The position numbers and the translations under genes are program-made. This document shows, piece after piece, positions 17,742 through 25,812 of a stretch of 64,000 nt of DNA. Below the pieces are notes generated by a model. That model did not search any database, had not been told where the DNA came from, and was given only the letters and a program-made list of their open reading frames with translations. The first letter of the stretch is position 1, and each line of letters opens with the position of its first letter. Source of the stretch: an uncultured Clostridia bacterium (lineage in GTDB: Bacteria > Bacillota > Clostridia > Christensenellales > Borkfalkiaceae); the NCBI GenBank assembly GCA_934796775.1, contig CAKVPH010000004.1, positions 75,518 through 139,517 of the forward strand. Reading direction: 5' to 3'.

Positions 17742-17996
17742 ATGCGCACCTACAGCACTAAAGGAACATGTTCTCGTCAGATACTTTTTGAAGTAACCGA
17801 CGGCAAGGTTCATGACGTAAAATTTATAGGCGGTTGCAGCGGCAACCTTCAGGGAATAGCAAAACTCGTAAACAACAAGGACATTGACGAAGTTATTTCC
17901 TTGCTTAAAGGCATAAAATGCAGAGGCAACACGTCTTGCCCCGATCAGCTCGCTCAGGCTTTGATAGAATACAAAGAAGCTAACCAAAAAGCGTAA
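17742..17996 (+). CDS. TSCPD-domain protein (TIGR03905 type)
   Basis: 84 residues starting MRTYSTKGTCSRQILFEV, with GGCSGNLQGIAKLV and the name-giving NTSCPDQLAQAL at the C-terminus. The domain is related to a segment of vitamin-B12-dependent ribonucleotide reductases; the conserved Cys residues suggest redox or metal binding. Function of the stand-alone protein is unknown. CGGAGG precedes the ATG at 17742; the ATG at 17709 overlaps the previous gene and is not favoured. A strong terminator follows, closing the operon. Confidence 0.85.
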   Translation: MRTYSTKGTCSRQILFEVTDGKVHDVKFIGGCSGNLQGIAKLVNNKDIDEVISLLKGIKCRGNTSCPDQLAQALIEYKEANQKA

Positions 17997-18017
17997 ACCT
18001 GATAAATATAAAAAGAT

Positions 18018-18046
18018 AAAAACCGTCGCAAAAACGACGGTTTTTT
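18018..18046 (+). terminator. Terminator after the TSCPD gene
   Basis: Stem AAACCGTCG against CGACGGTTT with a 6-nt loop and a run of six T. Confidence 0.9.
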
Positions 18047-18052
18047 GTGTTT

Positions 18053-18086
18053 AAAAATGCGCCAAGCGAACGCTTAGCGCATTTTT
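18053..18086. terminator. Bidirectional terminator between convergent genes
   Basis: AATGCGCCAAGCG pairs with CGCTTAGCGCATT around AA; A- and T-runs flank it on both sides. It probably ends the dockerin-like gene on the minus strand. Confidence 0.8.
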
Positions 18087-18124
18087 ATTTATTTTTAATC
18101 AGTATAGCTTATTTAAAAAACTAT

Positions 18125-19186
18125 TCAGTATGAACCATAATATGAGCTATCGTAATTATTATGTTCTCTTTCGATTTCCATAGATCTTATAGCTATACTG
18201 CCGATCATTTCTCCGAAAGATATTTTCTCGCTTAAAAACATTTTCAGATATTGCAAACTGTTTGTGTCATAATTTAAATCGCCCATCATATTATTTATAC
18301 AAACTCCGTCGTATATTGAATTTTGTTCGTTTATTAAATAATATTGAGCGGTTATAAGATCCTTTACGGTAATTTGTCCGTCTAAGTCAAAATCGGCAAT
18401 CAGTTGAGATCTACAACCAATATCGCCGAATGAATAATTTATTGCAATAACTCTATTCCCTTTCATATAGCCGACAGATTCAACAGAATACATGACATAT
18501 AAATCAGAAAAAGTATTTACGTTGTCATATTGCTCCTGAATCGGCGAAGCGTTGGTCGAAATCAACCCTATCGGAAGCAAATAAGACTTACGGTTTAAAT
18601 TCAATTCATTATTTTCATCCGCGCCATATATGATCGCTCCCTTAGAAAAATCTGCATTTGCGTCGCCGTTGAAAATAATATTGCACCTGAATCCAGGCGA
18701 ATAATAGTCCAGCGACGAGCCAGATGAATCATCTAATTTCCCTACTTCGTCTTTTACTACTTCATCTTTTACTACCTCCTCTTTTACTTCTCCTGTCTCT
18801 TTTAGCTCAGCATAAAAAGCTTTGCCTTTTGACAATACGTTTCCGCTTAAATTTGAAGTAAAAGAACATTTAAAGTTTTCAACAAATTCCCTCACTTGTC
18901 CGCCTTCATCACTATCTTTGGAATAACGTCCGGCATACCGTACACTAACATTTATATTATAATTTGAAAAAGTGGGAATAGCTCCGTTTTCTTCGCGGGC
19001 AACTGCATACAAAACAAAATCATAACAACCTGTTTGGGCATTTATTTTCGCATAAGCACCAAAACCCAACCCAACTTCTTCATATCCTACGTTTAACGCT
19101 TTTACTTCCGTTTTATTAACGCGTGAAAACATTCCCGCGGTAAAAACTACCGCTAACGCCATTATTAAAGATAATAATTTTTTCAT
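18125..19186 (-). CDS. Secreted protein with C-terminal dockerin-like repeat
   Basis: About 353 residues. The ATG at 19186 has GGGGG-type Shine-Dalgarno spacing and gives the Sec signal peptide MKKLLSLIMALAVVFTAGMF, with cleavage likely near VKA. An ATG at 19201 adds five residues and is less likely. The middle is unknown, beta-rich, and contains a short repeat (EEVVKDEVVKDEV). Near residues 265-276 is a canonical dockerin calcium loop, DFDLDGQITVKD, followed by a helix; a second, incomplete loop GDLNYDTNSLQYLKMFL follows at about 302-318. Type I dockerins carry two such loops and bind cohesins. The preceding gene codes for a cohesin-like lipoprotein, so the two are probable partners. Confidence 0.7.
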   Translation of the reverse strand: MKKLLSLIMALAVVFTAGMFSRVNKTEVKALNVGYEEVGLGFGAYAKINAQTGCYDFVLYAVAREENGAIPTFSNYNINVSVRYAGRYSKDSDEGGQVREFVENFKCSFTSNLSGNVLSKGKAFYAELKETGEVKEEVVKDEVVKDEVGKLDDSSGSSLDYYSPGFRCNIIFNGDANADFSKGAIIYGADENNELNLNRKSYLLPIGLISTNASPIQEQYDNVNTFSDLYVMYSVESVGYMKGNRVIAINYSFGDIGCRSQLIADFDLDGQITVKDLITAQYYLINEQNSIYDGVCINNMMGDLNYDTNSLQYLKMFLSEKISFGEMIGSIAIRSMEIEREHNNYDSSYYGSY

Positions 19187-19201
19187 AATACTTACCCCCA
19201 T

Positions 19202-19780
19202 TTAAGATAAAGTAAATTCTGTAAGTGTGCCGCGCACGCTTTTTACGGGCGGAACTGCATTTTCGTCGATATAGCCGAGTCCGCCGACAGGTAATTTCAT
19301 AGTGAGTTTTGTTGACGTTACGTCGCCTAAATCAAAAGTAATATCGCAAATTTCAGACGAATCGGTTACGTTTTCGGTTGCAGCCCAAACAAGTTTAAGT
19401 CTGCCTGCGGCAACATTGTTAAACGAAAGCGAAGAAAATACGCCTTTACCATTAACCGATTTTACAATTACGGATTTTTCAAAGTCGATACAAAGTTCAA
19501 AACCCGCAAGTTTTACCTGAGTTCCGCCTATTTTAAGCGTTATCGTTATCTCTTTGCCGTTTTGCGATTTCTTTTCGAAAGAAAAAGTATTTTCTCCTTC
19601 TACAGGCGCATCGGGATAATGTTCGTTGCCGTCGCGCCAGAACGAACCGTCTTCCGCTGCGTTTTGTCCGCCGTTTGAGCTTGACGAATTATTTCCGCCC
19701 GCTCCGCCTGCGCCGCCGCAACCGAACAAAAACGTCGATGTACATAAGAGCGCAAGAAGTAAAACTAAAATTTTTTTCAT
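19202..19780 (-). CDS. Lipoprotein with a cohesin-like domain
   Basis: 192 residues: signal peptide MKKILVLLLALLCTSTFLF with lipobox FLFGC and lipidated Cys 21, then a Gly/Ser/Asn linker, then one domain of about 130 residues. That domain resembles a cohesin: alternating strands ITITLKIGGTQVKLAGFELCIDF, then a strand around VKSVNGKGVF, RLKLVWAATENVTDSSEICDITFDLG, and a final strand. Cohesins bind dockerins on secreted enzymes. A membrane-anchored single-cohesin protein would tether its partner to the cell. It has a strong RBS, a near-consensus promoter and a palindrome over that promoter, and is followed directly by the dockerin-like gene. Confidence 0.68.
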   Translation of the reverse strand: MKKILVLLLALLCTSTFLFGCGGAGGAGGNNSSSSNGGQNAAEDGSFWRDGNEHYPDAPVEGENTFSFEKKSQNGKEITITLKIGGTQVKLAGFELCIDFEKSVIVKSVNGKGVFSSLSFNNVAAGRLKLVWAATENVTDSSEICDITFDLGDVTSTKLTMKLPVGGLGYIDENAVPPVKSVRGTLTEFTLS

Positions 19781-19833
19781 TTACTACCTCCTCGATCGGT
19801 CTTTTATTTTGCAAACCCGACCTCTTTTGTTTT

Positions 19834-19862
19834 ATTTTAACCTATTTCAGGTTAAAAGTCAA
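19834..19862 (-). promoter_or_regulatory. Sigma-A promoter of the cohesin/dockerin operon
   Basis: On the minus strand TTGACT (19862-19857), 17-nt spacer, TAAAAT (19839-19834). The predicted start lies about 50 nt before the cohesin ATG. Confidence 0.75.
19835..19857. promoter_or_regulatory. Palindromic operator inside the operon promoter
   Basis: TTTTAACCT, 5-nt centre ATTTC, AGGTTAAAA: a perfect 9-bp inverted repeat that fills the spacer and covers the -10 box. Binding there would block RNA polymerase. The divergent XRE protein 60 bp away is the natural candidate to bind it. Confidence 0.65.
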
Positions 19863-19921
19863 GTAAAAAGGTAATAATATGCTAAAATAACAATTCGAGA
19901 TAACATATATTCGGAGAACAC

Positions 19922-20134
19922 ATGAAAAACCGGCTTAGAGATTTACGAGAAGATATGGATCTTAATCAAACTGCGGTGGCAAAAATGCTTGGAATGTCGC
20001 AGACGGGATATTCGAAGTATGAAACATTAGAAAACGACATTCCGACGGATATTTTAATAAAACTTGCAGATTTTTACAATGTAAGCATAGATTACATTTT
20101 ATACCGTACCAACAACCCAAAAACTAACTTATAA
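19922..20134 (+). CDS. Small XRE-family helix-turn-helix regulator
   Basis: 70 residues, essentially one Cro/CI-type HTH: LRDLREDMDLNQTAVAKMLGMSQTGYSKYE, then DIPTDILIKLADFYNVSIDYIL. There is no extra sensor domain. CGGAG precedes the ATG. It is divergent from the cohesin/dockerin operon, with the palindromic operator between them, so it is probably the operon's repressor and may also control itself. Confidence 0.88.
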   Translation: MKNRLRDLREDMDLNQTAVAKMLGMSQTGYSKYETLENDIPTDILIKLADFYNVSIDYILYRTNNPKTNL

Positions 20135-20135
20135 A

Positions 20136-20170
20136 AAAATGCCTGTAAAATAAATACAGACATTTTTTTT
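20136..20170 (+). terminator. Terminator after the XRE gene
   Basis: AAAATGCCTGTA pairs with TACAGACATTTT (one mismatch) around a 7-nt loop, ending in a T-run. Confidence 0.8.
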
Positions 20171-20226
20171 AATAACAAAAGCGGCACTTTGATTTTCAAA
20201 GCGCCTCTTTCGTTATTGAATTTCAA

Positions 20227-20820
20227 TTAGTCTTCGTTAAGGTCGTGCATAACCACAAGACCACGCTTTAAAAAATCAGCAGTCTTTTTAGTGATGTCGT
20301 CCAATGGCAGATCCTTATCGTTTCTGAACCAGACATAATATACGTCAAACACGCCGCCAACCAAAAATGCGAGCATGTATTTTGCAAACGGACTTGTAGA
20401 AGGACGTTCGCTTAAATAAATCTGGTAGAATCTGTCGCAAAGCATTTCTTTAAGCTTAGCGGTAAGATCACCCGAAGAACGCGAGAATAACAGATATTCG
20501 GTAAAATATTTATTTTCCGTAATAGCCGTTGAAAAATCGCGCAGCAGAGGATAAGGTTCCGCTCTGAATTCCGCATAGGTATACTTTTTGATAATGGAAT
20601 CGATCAGCTCGACTATATCCATATTGATATCGTCCAAAACATTACAGATACTCGTATAATGAGTATAAAACGAATTTCTGTTAATTCCGGCAAGAGCCGT
20701 AAGTTCGGTAATGGAAATATGGTCGATATCCTTGTTTCTCACAAGCTTTAAAAGGGCAAGCTTGATGAGCTTTCTCGTTCTTACGCTACGCTTATCCTGT
20801 TTAAATTTTAATTCTTCCAT
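20227..20820 (-). CDS. TetR-family transcriptional regulator
   Basis: 197 residues. The N-terminal HTH is visible as KLIKLALLKLVRNKDIDHISITELTALAGINRNSFYTHYTS, typical of the TetR family including the Y-x-H/Y-F/Y recognition-helix end. The C-terminus is a helical ligand domain with a TetR_C_7-like look (LLRDFSTAITENKYFTEYLLF). GGAGG before the ATG at 20820 fixes the start. It is divergent from the DUF1846 gene; whether it controls that gene is not shown. Confidence 0.88.
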   Translation of the reverse strand: MEELKFKQDKRSVRTRKLIKLALLKLVRNKDIDHISITELTALAGINRNSFYTHYTSICNVLDDINMDIVELIDSIIKKYTYAEFRAEPYPLLRDFSTAITENKYFTEYLLFSRSSGDLTAKLKEMLCDRFYQIYLSERPSTSPFAKYMLAFLVGGVFDVYYVWFRNDKDLPLDDITKKTADFLKRGLVVMHDLNED

Positions 20821-20884
20821 TTTATAGCCTCCATCGCTTAAATTAAAAAGCATTGTTTTGCACTTGTATAATATATTTTACTTT

Positions 20885-20913
20885 ATAATATCATAAGATT
20901 ATAAAAAAAGCAA
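20885..20913 (-). promoter_or_regulatory. Candidate promoter of the TetR-like gene
   Basis: On the minus strand TTGCTT, 17-nt spacer, TATTAT, about 60 nt upstream of the start codon. The surroundings are very A+T-rich, so the call is moderate. Confidence 0.45.
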
Positions 20914-21019
20914 TCACAATTTACTCTTGTTAATTAATTTTTTATTTTTTATATAATTTTTAATTTTTATCAGTATAAAAATTACTAATATCGAAAAACA
21001 AAAAGTAAGCGTTTTAAAA

Positions 21020-21048
21020 TTGATTTTTTTCGTCCGTTTTGATATCAT
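21020..21048 (+). promoter_or_regulatory. Candidate promoter of the DUF1846 gene
   Basis: TTGATT, 17-nt spacer, TATCAT. A start near 21055 rules out the upstream ATG at 21020 as a start codon and supports the ATG at 21086. Confidence 0.55.
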
Positions 21049-21085
21049 AATTACATTATGTTTTAAAGGCGGGCTTGTGTTTATT

Positions 21086-22573
21086 ATGCTAAAAATCGGT
21101 TTCGACAACGACAAATATCTCAAACTGCAATCCGAAAAAATTAAAGAGCGCATTTTGGATTACGACAAACTCTACCTTGAATTCGGCGGCAAACTTTTTG
21201 ACGACTTTCACGCGTCGCGGGTATTGCCCGGCTTTATGCCCGACAGCAAACTTAAAATGCTGTTACAGCTAAAAGACGAAGCCGAACTTTTAATTGTTAT
21301 TTCGGCAAACGACATAGAACATAACAAAGTCAGACAGGACCTTGGTATTTCTTACGATCAGGACGTTTTAAGGCTTATAGATGCTTTTAAAGCCGTAGAT
21401 TTATACGTTGGAAGCGTTGTTGTAACGCAATATGCGGCGCAACCCGAAGCCGACGCTTTTATAGAACACCTTAATAAACTCGGCGTAAGAGTTAAAAAAC
21501 ACTTTAATATAAAAGGTTACCCTTCCGACGTGGAATTTATAGTAAGCGACGACGGATTCGGTAAAAACGAATACATCGAAACCACGAGAAAACTCGTTAT
21601 AGTAACCGCGCCCGGTCCCGGAAGCGGAAAAATGGCAACTTGTTTAAGCCAGTTGTATCAGGAAAACAAGCGCGGCGTAAAAGCGGGATATGCAAAGTTT
21701 GAAACCTTTCCCGTATGGAATCTGCCGCTTAAACACCCCGTAAATATCGCCTACGAAGCCGCCACCGCGGACCTTAACGATATAAACATGATAGATCCGT
21801 TCCACCTTGACGCATACGGAGTTGCCGCCGTAAATTACAATCGCGACGTGGACGTATTCCCCGTGCTTGACGCAATATTTAAAAAAATCTGGGGATATTC
21901 GCCTTACAAATCGCCGACGGATATGGGCGTTAATATGGCGGGATACTGCATTACGGACGACCGGATAGTATCGAGTGCGTCCGAGCAGGAAATTATCCGC
22001 CGTTACTACCTTGCAAAATGCAGAAACCTGCAATACAAAGACGATAACGCCGAAGAAATTTTTAAAATAGAATTGCTTTTAAAGCAAGCGGGCATAACGC
22101 GGGATAAACGCCCCGTTATAAAATACGCGCTTGAAAAAGCAGAAGAAACGGGCGCACCCGCCACTGCAATAGAGCTTTCGGACGGAACGATAATAACGGG
22201 AAAAACTTCTTCGCTTTTAGGTCCGTCTTCCGCAATGCTTTTAAACGCATTAAAATATCTTGCGGGCATTCCGGACGATAAAAAAATCCTTCCGCCTTCC
22301 ATAATAGAACCCGTTCAGGACTTAAAAGTCAACCATTTGGGCAACTCTAACCCACGGCTTCATACCGATGAAATTCTTGTTGCGCTTTCTATCTGTGCAG
22401 TTACAAGCGACTACGCCGAAAAAGCTTTAAATCAACTATCAAAACTTAAAGACTGCGAAATGCACTCTTCGGTTTTATTATCGGCTACCGATAAAACAAC
22501 TCTTTCAAGGCTTGGAATCCGCATTTCGTGCGAACCTAAATATCAGACCAAAAAACTTTACCACGCAAAATAA
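21086..22573 (+). CDS. DUF1846-family protein
   Basis: 495 residues from MLKIGFDNDKYLKLQSEKIKERI, a very conserved N-terminus of the DUF1846 family, with FGGKLFDDFHASRVLPGF, IVISANDIEHNKVRQDLGISYD, and VTAPGPGSGKMATCLSQLYQE, a P-loop-like glycine-rich segment. The structure known for the family suggests a nucleotide-binding ATPase-like fold, but the reaction is unknown. It is a cytoplasmic protein of normal length with its own terminator, a single-gene unit. Confidence 0.9.
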   Translation: MLKIGFDNDKYLKLQSEKIKERILDYDKLYLEFGGKLFDDFHASRVLPGFMPDSKLKMLLQLKDEAELLIVISANDIEHNKVRQDLGISYDQDVLRLIDAFKAVDLYVGSVVVTQYAAQPEADAFIEHLNKLGVRVKKHFNIKGYPSDVEFIVSDDGFGKNEYIETTRKLVIVTAPGPGSGKMATCLSQLYQENKRGVKAGYAKFETFPVWNLPLKHPVNIAYEAATADLNDINMIDPFHLDAYGVAAVNYNRDVDVFPVLDAIFKKIWGYSPYKSPTDMGVNMAGYCITDDRIVSSASEQEIIRRYYLAKCRNLQYKDDNAEEIFKIELLLKQAGITRDKRPVIKYALEKAEETGAPATAIELSDGTIITGKTSSLLGPSSAMLLNALKYLAGIPDDKKILPPSIIEPVQDLKVNHLGNSNPRLHTDEILVALSICAVTSDYAEKALNQLSKLKDCEMHSSVLLSATDKTTLSRLGIRISCEPKYQTKKLYHAK

Positions 22574-22626
22574 AACCTCTGCGCAAAAACAACGCTTAGA
22601 TTAAACAAATTTTAAATATTTTTTTT

Positions 22627-22664
22627 AGCGGACAGTCATTTACTTTATGGCTGTCCGCTTTTTT
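22627..22664 (+). terminator. Terminator after the DUF1846 gene
   Basis: AGCGGACAGTCAT pairs with ATGGCTGTCCGCT (one mismatch) around a 7-nt loop, followed by six T. Confidence 0.88.
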
Positions 22665-22713
22665 ATCTGTTATTTATTTTTTTACAAGTCTTTTAATTTA
22701 AATACCCTGATTG

Positions 22714-24111
22714 TTACAAAATGTTTGTAAAGTGCTTGGTTTCAAGCGTAAAATCAAACTTAAGCGTTTGCGCGCTTCCGTCTGCCGTCGGGCGTTTTAC
22801 GGTTACGGTGATAACGTCGCCGGGGCGAACCGCAAGCATATAATCTACGCATATAAACATTCTGATAACAGGTGTTACAACTCCGTCTTTTTCTATTGAA
22901 ACTATTATATCGTTTTCCTTGATGCTGCCATATGCCAGACTGTTTGCGGTTACAGACTTAACCGAAACTTCTTCTTCAATTATCGTTTTCGACGTCTTTT
23001 CGTCATAGTACGACTTAGACGCAGAAGCGTTAAGCGTTATGCCCATAAGCCCTTTTGAAACGCCGCGATTTGAACCGGACGAACAGTTCCATATAATATT
23101 ATCGGCAACCTTTATAGCAATGGCGGAAGGTATGGCGTAAGCGATATTTTCAATTTCGTTGGTTACGACTTTCGCGTTTACTATTCCTAACAAATTGCCG
23201 GTTGAATCGAATAATCCGCCGCCCGAGTTACCGGGGTTTATTGCGCAGTCAACACGCATACAACGGAATGTTACCACAGTCTGTTCGTCTGCAGCTTTCA
23301 TTGTGATATACTCGGAATCTTTACTTACTATACCGCTGGTTACGGCAATGCCCTCCGCGGCAGGATTTCCGATTGCGAATACGCCCGCTCCGGGTACGAT
23401 TTCATTACTGTTTGCAATTGTAACCGCGCGAAAATCTCCGTTTTTTAAAATCTCGCTGCCCGTTATTTTTATAACGGCTATATCGTAAGTCATACTGCCG
23501 CCTACGTATTCGGCAGTTACGCCGTAATCGAGTTCATCGGTTGCAGATTCAAACCCATAAAAATAAACTTTGATTTGATGAGCTATTCCGTTCAAGTCGC
23601 TGCTATCCGCATTGTATACAACGTGATAGTTGGTTATAAGGTAAGCGTCACCCTTTTCTTTATCAAGTTTATAAATAACCGAAGCTCCGCCCGCGGTAGC
23701 CGAAGATACTTCGGCATAATGTCCCGTCGGTTTAACAGAAAAAGTGGCTTTTACCAAACCTACGGATAAAATCGCATTGTTTATAGCTATCTGCTCGTCG
23801 TAGCTTTCTATGTTTTTGCCGATATACTCCTTGATAAAATCACTTAAACTACCGGTGTATCCGTCAGCACCGGCGGCTTCGTATAAATCGGATATGGTTA
23901 TACTGTCGGCATTTTTGCCGTCGGAACCGTTATCTCCGTCGCGCCCGTCTTTGCCCTTTAAGCTTTCAAGCCATTCGACTTCGGTTCCGCTAAAACCGTT
24001 TTTTACGGCTATTTCGTAAGCACTGAGTGCTGTTTTAGTGCATGCGGCAAGCCCGAAAACACACAATGTTGCAAGTAACGCCGCAATATAACGCGTAATT
24101 TTTGTTTTCAT
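22714..24111 (-). CDS. HtrA-like trypsin-family serine protease lipoprotein
   Basis: 465 residues. The signal peptide ends in lipobox GLAAC (Cys 24), so the protein is anchored outside the cell membrane. A linker with short collagen-like GKDGRDGDNGSDG follows (about 53-65). The protease domain has the triad His 163 (TNYHVV), Asp 210 (YDIAVI) and Ser 296 (NPGNSGGG), and the C-terminus (about 345-460) looks like a PDZ domain (SLAYGSIKENDIIVSIEKDG). The family degrades or refolds damaged exported proteins. DegP/HtrA proteins are usually anchored by an N-terminal helix; lipidation and the GxY linker are variations. It stands alone. Confidence 0.88.
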   Translation of the reverse strand: MKTKITRYIAALLATLCVFGLAACTKTALSAYEIAVKNGFSGTEVEWLESLKGKDGRDGDNGSDGKNADSITISDLYEAAGADGYTGSLSDFIKEYIGKNIESYDEQIAINNAILSVGLVKATFSVKPTGHYAEVSSATAGGASVIYKLDKEKGDAYLITNYHVVYNADSSDLNGIAHQIKVYFYGFESATDELDYGVTAEYVGGSMTYDIAVIKITGSEILKNGDFRAVTIANSNEIVPGAGVFAIGNPAAEGIAVTSGIVSKDSEYITMKAADEQTVVTFRCMRVDCAINPGNSGGGLFDSTGNLLGIVNAKVVTNEIENIAYAIPSAIAIKVADNIIWNCSSGSNRGVSKGLMGITLNASASKSYYDEKTSKTIIEEEVSVKSVTANSLAYGSIKENDIIVSIEKDGVVTPVIRMFICVDYMLAVRPGDVITVTVKRPTADGSAQTLKFDFTLETKHFTNIL

Positions 24112-24320
24112 ATAGTTACTCCAATATTATAATTCTTTTTATTTTTCCTATATTATAAACCACGAAAGTTAAAAATTAGTTAAAAATGACAAAACTTTTT
24201 AACAATTTGTTTTTTTAATTATACAACATAAAATGCATTATGTAAAGAATAGATAACAATGATAACAAATGCAACGCCTGAAATATTGACTTTTTTTTAA
24301 TTCAGATTTAAAATATTATT

Positions 24321-25001
24321 ATGATTAGTAAAAACGTAACCGACTTTATATCTTCTATACCCCCAAAAAATGCTTACGGCGAAAAAATAACGGTTGTAGG
24401 CGCGGTAAAAACCCGGCCGTGCGAAGTTATACGGCAAGCCGTAAACGCGGGGCTTACCGATATAGGCGAAAATAAAGTTCAGGAATTTATTGAAAAATAC
24501 GACAACTATCCCAAAGCCGCAAATCTCCACTTTATAGGGCATCTTCAGACTAATAAGCTTAAATATATTATCGGCAAAACCGAGCTTATTCAATCGTGCG
24601 ACAGCGAAAAACTTGCAAATAAAATTTCGGAAGCGGCAAAAAATCTTAATATAACCCAAAACGTTTTACTTGAAGTAAACGTCGGAAAAGAGCCGCAAAA
24701 ATACGGTTTTATGCCTGACGAATTGTTTGACGCATACGAAAAAATCCGAGTTATGCCGAATATAAAAATTCAAGGGCTTATGACTGTACTTCCAAAAGCC
24801 GACGAAAAAGAAATACGGCAACTTTGCTTGCAAATGCGCGAACTTTATGATATAATCAAACAAAAAGACGGCGAGTTCAAATTTTTATCGATGGGAATGT
24901 CGGAAGATTATAAAATTGCAATAGATTCGGGCAGTAACATGCTTCGCATCGGCAGGGCGATTTTCGGCGAAAGAATTTACAACCAAAAAACGCCGGTTTG
25001 A
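24321..25001 (+). CDS. yggS: YggS/PLPBP-type pyridoxal phosphate homeostasis protein
   Basis: 226 residues of the alanine-racemase-fold PLP-binding family that buffers pyridoxal phosphate. PLP lysine is in VGAVKTRP (family: VSKTKP), followed by GENKVQEF, LHFIGHLQTNKLKYI, and SMGMSEDYKIAIDSGSNMLRIGRAIFGER at the C-terminus. It is directly upstream of sepF, as in the ylm cluster of Gram-positives. The ATG lacks a visible Shine-Dalgarno sequence; a TTGACT at 24286 would place the transcription start close to the ATG, so it may be leaderless. Confidence 0.93.
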   Translation: MISKNVTDFISSIPPKNAYGEKITVVGAVKTRPCEVIRQAVNAGLTDIGENKVQEFIEKYDNYPKAANLHFIGHLQTNKLKYIIGKTELIQSCDSEKLANKISEAAKNLNITQNVLLEVNVGKEPQKYGFMPDELFDAYEKIRVMPNIKIQGLMTVLPKADEKEIRQLCLQMRELYDIIKQKDGEFKFLSMGMSEDYKIAIDSGSNMLRIGRAIFGERIYNQKTPV

Positions 25002-25028
25002 AAATCAAGGAATTAAGGAGATAAATAT

Positions 25029-25364
25029 ATGTTTGATTTCTTTACAAAAACAGAAAAAAGCACCGCAAAAAACGGCGCAGGTTCAAGAATAAATTTAAAT
25101 TTTAACCAGAGCGGAGATAAAAGTCTGTCCGGTCGGCCGGGCGTAAACGTCTATTTTCCCAAAAGCTTTTCAGACGTGGAAGAAATTATCGACCTGCTGA
25201 TTATGGGAAAACAAGTTGTAGTTAATTTAAAAGACGTAAAAGAGGCAACGGCGCAACGCGTTATAGATATATTGTGCGGAGCAATTTATGCGCTTAAAGG
25301 CGGACTTTGCGAGATCGAGAACAATATTTTTGTAATAACGCCGGACGGAATTTCGGTAAAATAA
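25029..25364 (+). CDS. sepF: Cell-division protein SepF
   Basis: FtsZ-associated protein that helps anchor and align the division ring. The 111 residues have a short N-terminus (MFDFFTK), expected to carry the membrane contact, a linker, and the SepF core NVYFPKSFSDVEEIIDLLIMGKQVVVNLKDVKEATAQRVIDILCGAIYALKG. A GGAG site precedes the ATG. It is 27 bp after yggS, the usual order, and a terminator closes the pair. Confidence 0.95.
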   Translation: MFDFFTKTEKSTAKNGAGSRINLNFNQSGDKSLSGRPGVNVYFPKSFSDVEEIIDLLIMGKQVVVNLKDVKEATAQRVIDILCGAIYALKGGLCEIENNIFVITPDGISVK

Positions 25365-25387
25365 ATAAAATTCTAAAACAGATATAT

Positions 25388-25434
25388 AAAAAACGGGATT
25401 TTTTGCAACCTGTTATTGCAACTATCCCGTTTTT
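25388..25434 (+). terminator. Terminator after sepF
   Basis: AAAAACGGGAT pairs with ATCCCGTTTTT; an inner TTGCAA/TTGCAA pairing extends the stem. The T-run continues after it. Confidence 0.85.
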
Positions 25435-25454
25435 ATTTTATATTTAAAAGTGGA

Positions 25455-25470
25455 GATAACGGCATTATAG
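25455..25470 (+). repeat. Dispersed palindromic element, copy 7 (variant)
   Basis: GATAACGGCATTATAG with left arm AAAGTG and right part GCTCACTTTTTT. It belongs to a sub-type shared with copy 13. It lies past the spoIIID stop. Confidence 0.6.
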
Positions 25471-25498
25471 GCTCACTTTTTTATAATTTACAGAGTTT

Positions 25499-25750
25499 TT
25501 ACACCTTCCCTTTATATTTGTTTCTCGTTGAAATTCCGCCTCGAATATGCTTTGTGGAAAAATTATACTCAAGAACTTTTTTTACTTCTTCGTAAAGCGA
25601 AGGATTGATACTTTTTAAACGGACGGATACATCCTTATGTATGCAGGACTTGCTAAGCCCGAATTCTTTAGCCGCGCTTCTTACCGTGGCGCGATTTTCT
25701 ATTATGTAGTAGGCTTCGTGAACAATTCTGTCCTCAAAAGAAAAGAGCAT
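25499..25750 (-). CDS. spoIIID: Sporulation transcription factor SpoIIID
   Basis: Mother-cell DNA-binding regulator of sporulation. The 83 residues match SpoIIID along the whole length: EDRIVHEAYYIIENRATVRSAAKEFGLSKSCIHKDVSVRLKSINPSLYEEVKKVLEYN, with the HTH in the middle, then the basic HIRGGISTRNKYK tail that contacts the minor groove. Its presence is good evidence that the organism can form endospores, or derives from one that could. It lies between a sepF terminator and an ABC exporter, not in a sporulation cluster. Confidence 0.95.
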   Translation of the reverse strand: MLFSFEDRIVHEAYYIIENRATVRSAAKEFGLSKSCIHKDVSVRLKSINPSLYEEVKKVLEYNFSTKHIRGGISTRNKYKGKV

Positions 25751-25812
25751 AAACTTTTATTCCGTTTTAGTTTATGCTCTTATATTTTATTGTATGAAAG
25801 TTTTAATTGTAT

